NCBI GenBank assembly: GCA_020024255.1
Contig: JAHHTX010000007.1
Coordinates: forward strand, 1 to 37,659
Reading direction: 5' to 3'
Length of the DNA: 37,659 bases
DNA from: Anaerotignum sp.
GTDB lineage: Bacteria; Bacillota; Clostridia; Lachnospirales; Anaerotignaceae
Below, in pieces: positions 7,596 to 15,218 of the stretch. Every line of letters begins with the position of its first letter. Positions within the stretch are counted from its first letter, which is position 1. Below the pieces are notes generated by a model. It had not been told where the DNA came from and did not search any database. It was given only the letters and a program-made list of their open reading frames with translations. The translations under genes were made by a program, and so were the position numbers.

Positions 7596-9827
7596 TTATT
7601 TTCGTTTTTCCAAAAGCTGCTGCAAATATTTTTCGTTCAGATGGGATTTCTTGTTGAGGATTTCTGCTTTTTCCTTGAGCTTTTCCACATATCTTTCCCG
7701 ATTTTCCAATATATCCTCTACCAATGCCACCGTTTTCTCTTTGTCAAAATTTCTGAGGTCTCCTCCGCTTGGCATTTCCAGTTTTTCCAAGTAATAGGAG
7801 ATCTTCGGGTCATAGACAAAGCCAATCAAAGGCACATGCTGGCTTGCGGAAAAAATCAAGGTATGCAGACGCATACTCAAAATAAAGTCTGCCAAAGAAA
7901 TAATACCCATAACTTCATGTGGTGCATAGTTGCCGTGGAGAATATATGCCGGCTGTTTCATGCGTTTTTTCACTTTTTCGCTAATGGTAATATCATTCGG
8001 CATCTGCATTGCCACAAAGACAATATTTCTTTTGTGTTTTTCTACAATGGTATCACACAAAGATGCAAAACCGGAAATAAAGGAATCCATTTCCTTCCAG
8101 TTTCTTACGGAAACGACCACAAGAGGGCGGTCCAAAGGAATCCCTTCTTTCTGTAAAATCGCTTTTGCCGCATCTTTGCCTATGCTATCCATGGTAAAGG
8201 CAGGGTCAGCTGTCACAAAGCATTTTTTGGGGTTCACGCCCATAGAAAGCAATTCTTCATAAGAATTTTCTTCCCGCAGTGTAATCAAATCCGCTTTATT
8301 CACAACTTGCTTCACCAGTCTGCGATTTCGTTTTCCCGAAACAGGGCCAATGCCGTTGGCATAAAGCATGACTTTCTTTCGCATTGCCTTTGCCGTTGCC
8401 GTAATAGAAAGATAGTACATAAGGGAGCGGGTGCTTGTGCTGTCCTGCAAAAGAGAACCACCGCCACTGAGGAGTACATCGCTTTCCCGAATGGCACGGA
8501 GCACCTCACGTCCACCAAAACGATAGACCGCTTCAATACCATACTTATCCCTTGTTTCCACAGGCTTGTTGGAAAGCACTGTAATATGGTAATTCTCTCC
8601 CATTTCCTGTATATTTTTATGCATAGAAAGCATAATCGCCTCATCGCCAGTATTGTTAAAACCATAATATCCACTCATCACGATATGGTACTGTTTCTCA
8701 TGATTTTCCCGCCAAGCCGCATCATAAGCTTTTGCACTGTCCTGTGCCATTTTGGTCACAGAATAATAGCGGAAAATCACATCTCTGCCGTAAAGTCCTC
8801 TTTTGGCTCTTTCCTCTTTTGTCATCTTGCAGAACGCATAAAGCGTATCCTGATATAAAATATCCTCTGTGGACATTTCACATCCACGACAGCAGAAGTT
8901 ATTTTCTCTTGCAGCCTCCAGTTTATCCTCTCCAAACAAGCCAATATAGCCTTCATTTCCTGCCACAATAACTGTCTTGCCTGCCGCCATTGCCTCTAAA
9001 GCTGCACGACTAACTCCGATAAAGACGTCTGCCACAGAAACAAGTTCGTTAATATCCGTTCTTGCCCCTGTCATGGTGATACATTCCCTGCCCAGTTCTT
9101 TGTTGACCTTTTTGCTCTTTTCCAAAAGCTCATCTAAGACATCTCCGCCACCTACAATCAGTACCCGAAGATTTGGGATTTCCTTAACCAGCTTAGGTGT
9201 AATGTGAATGAGCTGTCTTGCTACCATGGCACGGCTTTCGTCCATACGACTCACATAAACCAGTGTTGGTTCTTCTGCTTTCAGTCCAAATTCCTTCCGC
9301 ACCTTGCTGCTGTCTGTGTCTGGAGAAAATTTATCTGTATCAATACCGTTGATGGTTACGAAGATATTCTCGCTGCGTACATGGTAATTGTCCATAAGAT
9401 ACTGGCGAATATCATCACTGACTGCCACAACCTTCTGACCCCAGTTTGTGAGATATTTCAGCCCCATACCTGTATAAAATACCCAATGTGCAGAGGTCAC
9501 GAAGGTAAAATTCATTTTTCTGTGGAGCAGACCGCAGATAAAACCGGGTATCCTTGCATGAGAATGTACAATGTCAATCTTCTCTTTCTTAATGATTTTT
9601 TGCAAAAGAAAATAGGATTTCATCATTTTCAGTACATTTCTCTGATTCATGGGAACCTTGTAATGGCGAATCCCTGCCTCTGCCAGTTCTTTTTCGTAAA
9701 CGCCTCCATTAGATGCTACAATAATATCGTAACCCTGCTTTTTCAATTCTTTGGAAAGCTCCACCACATGGGTTTCTGCCCCACCGATTTCCAGTCCCAT
9801 GAGTGTCATCAGTATTTTGTATTTCAT
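7596..9827 (-). CDS. csaB: Fusion: GT4 glycosyltransferase + CsaB-type polysaccharide pyruvyl transferase
   Basis: A 743-aa two-domain enzyme. The N-terminal half (about 1-370) is a GT-B glycosyltransferase: GLEIGGAETHVVELSKEL at the start, AVSDDIRQYL, INGIDTDKFSP, LVYVSRMD and an acidic GVSRAALEAMAAGK motif. The C-terminal half (about 380-705) is a CsaB-like pyruvyl transferase: YYGFNNTGDEAIL-type start, LSGGGSLLQDSTS, YANGIGPV, ADPAF and SMRLHTLIFA-type motifs. It ends in a charged helix. CsaB adds ketal-pyruvate to wall polysaccharide, the ligand for SLH domains. CsaB is usually a stand-alone protein of about 370 aa, so this fusion would couple sugar addition to pyruvylation. The ATG at MKYKILM has AGGTGG 7 nt upstream; the upstream in-frame TTG overlaps the previous stop and is less likely. 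Confidence 0.88.
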   Translation of the reverse strand: MKYKILMTLMGLEIGGAETHVVELSKELKKQGYDIIVASNGGVYEKELAEAGIRHYKVPMNQRNVLKMMKSYFLLQKIIKKEKIDIVHSHARIPGFICGLLHRKMNFTFVTSAHWVFYTGMGLKYLTNWGQKVVAVSDDIRQYLMDNYHVRSENIFVTINGIDTDKFSPDTDSSKVRKEFGLKAEEPTLVYVSRMDESRAMVARQLIHITPKLVKEIPNLRVLIVGGGDVLDELLEKSKKVNKELGRECITMTGARTDINELVSVADVFIGVSRAALEAMAAGKTVIVAGNEGYIGLFGEDKLEAARENNFCCRGCEMSTEDILYQDTLYAFCKMTKEERAKRGLYGRDVIFRYYSVTKMAQDSAKAYDAAWRENHEKQYHIVMSGYYGFNNTGDEAIMLSMHKNIQEMGENYHITVLSNKPVETRDKYGIEAVYRFGGREVLRAIRESDVLLSGGGSLLQDSTSTRSLMYYLSITATAKAMRKKVMLYANGIGPVSGKRNRRLVKQVVNKADLITLREENSYEELLSMGVNPKKCFVTADPAFTMDSIGKDAAKAILQKEGIPLDRPLVVVSVRNWKEMDSFISGFASLCDTIVEKHKRNIVFVAMQMPNDITISEKVKKRMKQPAYILHGNYAPHEVMGIISLADFILSMRLHTLIFSASQHVPLIGFVYDPKISYYLEKLEMPSGGDLRNFDKEKTVALVEDILENRERYVEKLKEKAEILNKKSHLNEKYLQQLLEKRK

Positions 9828-9841
9828 ATCCGTCCCACCTG

Positions 9842-10318
9842 TCAAATATCGATTCTCTGTATTTTGATTTTCGGTTTCGCATACTTTGTATATACCTGCA
9901 TTTCTGAATTACCTTTCAATTCCACCTTGCCGTTGGCAAAATAGCCATCTTCTTTTTCCACAACTTCCCCCTGCAATGTCAGTGTAACAGTATAATATTC
10001 AGGAAACTCCACCAAAATCATATTACCGTCATTACCCGGTACATTCTTCATTTTCGGTGCATGGGAAACATCTGTAATCGTACCAATTTCAACGCCTGTT
10101 TTATCATCAAAAACCTTGTCGCCCTTATGCAAGGCATTTACTGTTGCCATTCGTACATCATCCAGAAAAGCGGTATAAGTAATTTGTCTTTGTTCTTCCG
10201 AAATGCCCACAGATTCCTTTTTATTGACAACGCCAAACTTATACACAGCAAGGCATAGGAGGATTATCGCAATACCAAGAATGACAAAATCGATTACGTT
10301 GGCTTTTCTCTTTTTCAT
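9842..10318 (-). CDS. DUF4330 membrane-anchored protein (second of a pair)
   Basis: A 158-aa protein with one N-terminal membrane segment (about 9-29, VIDFVILGIAIILLCLAVY) and an outside domain with the pattern GDKVFD...VEIGTITDV. It resembles the next gene upstream in plan: membrane helix, then an LGT/IGT beta-rich domain and a C-terminal charged tail. This suggests a tandem duplication with strong divergence. Function is unknown. The ATG follows GGGAGG at 9 nt and sits 1 nt after the stop of its neighbour. An in-frame GTG three codons earlier abuts the ribosome site and was not chosen. Its position among glycosyltransferases suggests an accessory role in polymer assembly. Confidence 0.82.
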   Translation of the reverse strand: MKKRKANVIDFVILGIAIILLCLAVYKFGVVNKKESVGISEEQRQITYTAFLDDVRMATVNALHKGDKVFDDKTGVEIGTITDVSHAPKMKNVPGNDGNMILVEFPEYYTVTLTLQGEVVEKEDGYFANGKVELKGNSEMQVYTKYAKPKIKIQRIDI

Positions 10319-10319
10319 T

Positions 10320-10805
10320 TTATTCACCCTCCCTTACCTCTACAATATATCCTTCAAAGGCATATCCTTTGCCTTTGACATTGATTTCATCGCCAACCTT
10401 TACCACATTTCCTTCTATGGTAATATCTTGCTCGGTTTCTGTCCCATTACCCGTAATGGCAATATATAAATCACAATAACCGGGAACAGGCATTTTTTCA
10501 TACTTGTTTGTTGTTCTGTTAAAGCTGGCTTCTTCGTTTGGCTTCGACCATACTTTAGACACAGTTCCAAGGTATGCGGAAGTAGAGCTTTCAAAAGCCT
10601 TACCGCCTACAACTGGAATTGTCGCCGTTTCCTCCAAAACTTTTCTGCCTTCTGCAACAAAAGTAAAGGGTTTTTCCTCGCTGGCTGCACCCTCTACGCC
10701 GCCGCCCTTTATCCATACTACGCCTGCTGCCAATGCACAAAGTAATACAATAATAATCAAAATATCAATGATATTCAGTCCTTTTCTGCCTTGTTTTTCC
10801 TTCAT
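10320..10805 (-). CDS. DUF4330 membrane-anchored protein (first of a pair)
   Basis: A 161-aa protein with a basic start, one membrane helix (about 11-30, NIIDILIIIVLLCALAAGVV) and an extracytoplasmic domain. The domain contains GGKAFESSTSAYLGTVSKVW, the counterpart of the VEIGTITDV stretch in the neighbouring paralogue. The ATG overlaps the stop of the upstream glycosyltransferase gene as ATGA, with GGAGGG 9-10 nt upstream, so the two are translationally coupled. No enzyme motif is visible and the function is unknown. Confidence 0.82.
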   Translation of the reverse strand: MKEKQGRKGLNIIDILIIIVLLCALAAGVVWIKGGGVEGAASEEKPFTFVAEGRKVLEETATIPVVGGKAFESSTSAYLGTVSKVWSKPNEEASFNRTTNKYEKMPVPGYCDLYIAITGNGTETEQDITIEGNVVKVGDEINVKGKGYAFEGYIVEVREGE

Positions 10806-11914
10806 TTCTTCCAACCCTCCGTATAGAGCTTTTCCATCTGTGCCGCCATTTTATCTGCCGTAAACTGTTTTCTCGTCCACGCTGCGGCATTTTTCTGCAT
10901 TTCCTTGTATCGTGCTTCATCATACAAAATTTCTTCTATCCGTTTTGCCAAAGCACCACTGTCTCCCACAGGCACCAAAAAACCGTTTTCTCCATGACAG
11001 ATGACCTCGGAAACACCACCACTGTCTGTTCCCACGGCTGGTACGCCTGCGCTCATGGATTCAATAAGTGAAAGACAAAGTGCTTCCTGTTTTGAGGTAA
11101 TGACCGCCAAATCCAGTGCTGCCTCCAGTTTTTCCACCTCCTGCACAAACCCTGTAAAAATCACACATTTCTGCAAGCCAAGTACCTTTGCCTCTGCCTC
11201 CAGATATTCTCTCAGACTGCCATCTCCGATAATCAGAAATGTTAAGTCTGCATGGGTTTTTGCAAGTATTTCCGCTGCCTGCAAAAAAGTCTTGTGGTCT
11301 TTGACTTCTTCCAATCTAGCAGCAATACCTACGGCTTTCTGTCCTTCCGGAATGCCAAAAGACTGCCGCACCTTTTGTTTTTCTTCTGTAGACAAAGGGG
11401 CAACAGGGTCAATACCATTATAGATGGTGACAATCTGTTTTGCATCAGTACCTCCTGCCACCATACTCCGTTTTACAGCTTCGCTGACTGCAATAATACA
11501 GTCGCTGTAACGATGATTGAGCATACGTTTCGCCATCTTTTTCAAGGCATTGCCTTCTGCTTCCATACAGTGCTTCGTGTGGAAAATCCGCTTCACACCT
11601 GCCTTTCTTGCCGCTATTCTGGCTGTCAGACTGGCATGGGTATGTACCACGTCAGGTTTATTTTCACGGAACAGCCTTATTAGCGGCTGTAATGCCTTTT
11701 TATCCCAAGAGCTGTCTGCCATGCTCTCCATACCCATAACAGGAATCCCCAGTTTTTCCACTTCTGCCACAAGAAGGCTGTCCTTTGGCAATACCACACA
11801 CACATCAAAGTGTGTTCTGTCGCAGTATTTCAAATAGTAGAGCAGCCATCTGCCTGCACCGCCAATATTGCGGTCTGTCAGCACATGATAAATTTTTATT
11901 TTCTTTTCTGCCAT
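10802..11914 (-). CDS. Family 4 glycosyltransferase
   Basis: Cytoplasmic GT-B enzyme of 370 aa, likely adding a sugar to a lipid-linked surface polymer. Seen are HVLTDRNIGGAGRWLLYYL at the N-terminus, VHTHASLTARIAA, AVSEAVKRSM, TIYNGID, GIAARLEEVKDHKTFL and IIGDGSLREYLE. The donor-site EX7E-type stretch is SKQEALCLSLIESMSAGVPAVG. The ATG (MAEKKIKIYHV) has GGGAGAA upstream and overlaps the end of the MurJ-Wzy gene by 19 nt. The longer frame adds 17 residues unlike the family. Donor and acceptor are unknown. Confidence 0.9.
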   Translation of the reverse strand: MAEKKIKIYHVLTDRNIGGAGRWLLYYLKYCDRTHFDVCVVLPKDSLLVAEVEKLGIPVMGMESMADSSWDKKALQPLIRLFRENKPDVVHTHASLTARIAARKAGVKRIFHTKHCMEAEGNALKKMAKRMLNHRYSDCIIAVSEAVKRSMVAGGTDAKQIVTIYNGIDPVAPLSTEEKQKVRQSFGIPEGQKAVGIAARLEEVKDHKTFLQAAEILAKTHADLTFLIIGDGSLREYLEAEAKVLGLQKCVIFTGFVQEVEKLEAALDLAVITSKQEALCLSLIESMSAGVPAVGTDSGGVSEVICHGENGFLVPVGDSGALAKRIEEILYDEARYKEMQKNAAAWTRKQFTADKMAAQMEKLYTEGWKK

Positions 11915-14900
11915 GATTTTTCTCCCAATCTCACACTTGCCATACCGATACCCAATACGTACCAAAACAGCAGTACGATGCTGTAATCAAACCAAATATG
12001 GTCTGTCATTCCTTGCAGCAAAATACCTGCCATACCGCCGAATATTGCTGCCAGTATAACATGGTAACGCCGTACTGCACGCACCATTGTACTGTACAGC
12101 TTTTGGAAAAACAGCACAAGAAGGGAGATAAACACCGTAATCCCTGCAATACCCAGTTCAATAAACTCCTGTAAAAAGAGATTATGCACATGATACGCAT
12201 TGGCTGCTTCCAAAGAGAACAATGGATATATTTCATTAAATGCGTCTACCCCAATACCCGTTTTCCAGTAATGGGAAATAATGTTGAAACCTGCTTCATA
12301 AATAGATAAACGATACTGCGAAGAAGAATCGCTCATGGTGACAGAAGAAAGTAATCTCTGCCACAAATCGGGCGGCAGAAGGAAAGGCATTGCCAAAAGT
12401 CCTGCAATTCCCAAAGGAATGAGTCTTCTTTCTGCCAAAAGCACGAAGAGCCCTGCGGCAAACATCAACCCCAGCATCGCCCCTCTGGAATTGGTGGCAA
12501 TAAGCCCCATACAAATAATACCGAAACAGAACAAATAGAAAATCCGTCCTGTCCAGTTACGGACCTTCCAGAGCATACCTGCTGCAAGTGCGCCAATCAC
12601 AATAAGATATTCCCCCAGTACATTCGGGTTATTGAATGTGGCATAAGCACGGGTCTTAATGTCAAAACTCTCCGCATCAACCCAAGCTGCGTCCATTTCC
12701 ACTCCTGCCACATATTGATATATGGCATAAAGTGCAATAAGTGTCCCTGTTGCAATAAGAACAAAAAGAACAAAATTCAGTTTTTCTTCTGTGTCGATAC
12801 AGTCCTTACAAACAAAGAACATCAGCAAAAAGATAAGGAAAATCGCCATAACCTGTAATGCTCTTGGAAAATGGTAGCTAGTCAATGTGCCGTAAACTAT
12901 GCACAGGGCAAACAGCCCCACACAAACACTTGCCAGTGTTGTTCTCTGAATACGCACACGCCCAATCCATGCCTGAATCAAATATAATACCAATGTGGCA
13001 AGACACATCACTGCCAAAAGCATAGTAGGGAAAAAGGGAATTCCAAACGCAATAGCAGAAATGCAAAGCACCAGAAAATTATCATTGCAAACAGAAAGTA
13101 TTTTGCTTTCTCTTGCCAAAACGCCGATACGGCTTCTGCCTGACCACACTGCCATGCTGCTGCTTTTTAAAAGTCTGTGCCAAGTTCTTGGCAGAATACT
13201 CCTTCGTACCTGCAATCCGATATCCCAGTTTTTCCGAAAAAATCCGCAGATTCTGCTTTCCGCAAAAGCCCTCCCTACTGCTTTTTGTATACGAACATAT
13301 ACACCATATATCATACTTTCCGACCAAAGGCCCCAAAACCATGTGATTGCCGCTTCTATTAAGCGGAAGAAAAAGCTCTCCTCAATCATACGAGAAATTC
13401 TCTCTGCCATATGCTCTGTTCCTTTCTGTTTTCCTTTGTTTTTCTTATCTGGAATCTCCGTTTCCTGTTGTTTCTGTCCCACAACTTCTTTCTTTCGGAA
13501 CATACTGCCTACCATAGAAAATGCCATTCGGCTTTCTTCCACCCGTAGCAGGAAGGTCAGTACGATATATATGGCACCACCAATACAAATGGGAATTCCC
13601 ACCTGTAATACTCTCGACACAAGTCCATCTTCCAAATGGGTATGCAGATACCCATAAGAAAATTTGACACAAACAAGCATAACCAAAGCCGAAAATACCA
13701 TACGACACAAAGAACTCATGAGTTTCCTGTCCACAATCTCCGGATACTGCTTGACCATAGGGACAAACAAAATCAATGCTGCCACTGTAGAGGAAATTGC
13801 TGATGCCAAAGCCAAGCCGCCCAGCTGCATTTTATCCATGAGCAGCCAACACAAAAGAGCATTGACGCCGATGGAAAAAACACCGGAGTAAAAAGGCATT
13901 TTTCCTTCTTGCTTTGCATAAAAAGCACGGCTCAATATGGTCTGAATCCCATAACCAATCATGCCCACCGCAAAAAAGCAGAGTGCTGTTGCGGTCAAAT
14001 CCGTACCCATTTTGCCGAATTTTCCTCTTTCGTACATCAGGCGTACAATGGGCTTGCTCAAAACCATCAGCCCTGCCATCATCGGAATCAGAAAAAACAT
14101 CATGGAACGCAGTGTCACCTTCAGGGTCTGTCCAAAATTTTCCTCTGCTCCTTTTCCCGTCATACGGGACAATTTGGGAAAAATCAAATTTGCAATAGCA
14201 AGAACAAATACCCCAACAATAATAATGTATAAGTTGTTGGCATATTGCAAAGAAGTGATACCAATTTCCCCATCATATAAATGGGAAGCAAACTGGGTAT
14301 TGATAACTAAGTTGATGGGCTGTACCCATGTGCTGACCATAACCGGCAACATCAATATCAATATTTTTTTAATCCCTTTGTCAAAAAATACAAAGGACGG
14401 GCGATAATGATAGCCTTTTTTCCATAAGGACGGTATTTGCATCAATGCCTGCAACGCCCATCCGATAAAGAACGCTACAGCAAGACCATAGATCCCAAAA
14501 CGGTCATTTAAGAAAATATAGTATAAAATAATGACTAAATTAGAAGCTACACTTAATGCTGCGGGAATATTAAACTCGTCCAAGGATTGCAAAATCCCAA
14601 CAAAGGAAAAGGCAATGCCCGTAAAAAAGATAGTCGGAAAGATTAAACGGGTCAACGGTATAGCAAGGCTTACTGCCTCTTTACTCGTTTCGCTGGCAAA
14701 AAGCCAGATAAACTGTTTCGTAAAGACTTCCCCCAGTATTGTCATCAAAAGCGTTACGAGTCCCATAAGGGTAATAAAACGGTTGGAAAGGAGGAATGCC
14801 TCCTCTTTCCCTTTCGTTTGCAAATATTCATTAAAAATAGGAATAAAACTGGCAGAAATTGCCGATGCAAAAATGGCATCAAAAAATGTACGGGGCATCA

Positions 14901-15054
14901 TGCTTGCCAGTATAAAAGCCGTTGCTTCTGTGCCGCCTCCATAGTTTGCCGCCAAAAGCTGCTCTCGTACCAATCCCAAAACCTTGCCCACCAAAGTAAT
15001 GAGCATCATAAAACTTGCTGCTTTTACCGCAGTATTTTTTTTCTGTGTTGTCAT
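11896..15054 (-). CDS. murJ: Fusion: MurJ/MviN lipid flippase + O-antigen ligase/Wzy-type domain
   Basis: A 1052-aa multi-spanning membrane protein. Residues 1 to about 510 are a complete MurJ-like MOP flippase: KAASFMMLITLVGKVLGLVREQLLA, then repeated membrane segments, LMYERGKFG and SRAFYAKQEGKMPFYSG, which are classic family stretches. About 515-650 is a charged, possibly cytoplasmic linker. About 655-1040 is an O-antigen ligase/polymerase domain with ten or so hydrophobic segments. It carries the signatures YATFNNPNVLGEYL, ATNSRGAMLGL, and HVHNLFLQEFIELG in the large loop. MurJ flips lipid-linked precursors; Wzy-type enzymes join glycans outside. The fusion implies flipping coupled to polymerisation or ligation. 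ATG preceded by AGGTGA; an in-frame GTG three codons earlier is less likely. If a separate MurJ exists elsewhere, this one probably serves the secondary polymer. Confidence 0.9.
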   Translation of the reverse strand: MTTQKKNTAVKAASFMMLITLVGKVLGLVREQLLAANYGGGTEATAFILASMMPRTFFDAIFASAISASFIPIFNEYLQTKGKEEAFLLSNRFITLMGLVTLLMTILGEVFTKQFIWLFASETSKEAVSLAIPLTRLIFPTIFFTGIAFSFVGILQSLDEFNIPAALSVASNLVIILYYIFLNDRFGIYGLAVAFFIGWALQALMQIPSLWKKGYHYRPSFVFFDKGIKKILILMLPVMVSTWVQPINLVINTQFASHLYDGEIGITSLQYANNLYIIIVGVFVLAIANLIFPKLSRMTGKGAEENFGQTLKVTLRSMMFFLIPMMAGLMVLSKPIVRLMYERGKFGKMGTDLTATALCFFAVGMIGYGIQTILSRAFYAKQEGKMPFYSGVFSIGVNALLCWLLMDKMQLGGLALASAISSTVAALILFVPMVKQYPEIVDRKLMSSLCRMVFSALVMLVCVKFSYGYLHTHLEDGLVSRVLQVGIPICIGGAIYIVLTFLLRVEESRMAFSMVGSMFRKKEVVGQKQQETEIPDKKNKGKQKGTEHMAERISRMIEESFFFRLIEAAITWFWGLWSESMIYGVYVRIQKAVGRAFAESRICGFFRKNWDIGLQVRRSILPRTWHRLLKSSSMAVWSGRSRIGVLARESKILSVCNDNFLVLCISAIAFGIPFFPTMLLAVMCLATLVLYLIQAWIGRVRIQRTTLASVCVGLFALCIVYGTLTSYHFPRALQVMAIFLIFLLMFFVCKDCIDTEEKLNFVLFVLIATGTLIALYAIYQYVAGVEMDAAWVDAESFDIKTRAYATFNNPNVLGEYLIVIGALAAGMLWKVRNWTGRIFYLFCFGIICMGLIATNSRGAMLGLMFAAGLFVLLAERRLIPLGIAGLLAMPFLLPPDLWQRLLSSVTMSDSSSQYRLSIYEAGFNIISHYWKTGIGVDAFNEIYPLFSLEAANAYHVHNLFLQEFIELGIAGITVFISLLVLFFQKLYSTMVRAVRRYHVILAAIFGGMAGILLQGMTDHIWFDYSIVLLFWYVLGIGMASVRLGEKSWQKRK

Positions 15055-15138
15055 ATTATTCACCTAAAGTTCTTGCATTCTTTCATTTTCTCAAAGTATC
15101 CCCTTTCCTTTTGCAGAAGATACATTTCCCTACAAGGA

Positions 15139-15169
15139 AAGGTGGGCAGAAAGAAATCTCGCCCACCTT
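15139..15169 (-). terminator. Hairpin between the glycosidase and murJ-wzy genes
   Basis: On the minus strand a 9-bp stem AAGGTGGGC/GCCCACCTT has a 13-nt loop. The following bases, TCCTTGTAGGG, are not T-rich. It lies 50 bp past the stop of the phosphodiester glycosidase gene. It could be a weak terminator or an mRNA-stabilising hairpin within a longer transcript. Confidence 0.5.
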
Positions 15170-15218
15170 ATACTACCGTATTCTGCTTCTATTTACAAGA
15201 AATCCCTGCAAATTTCTA

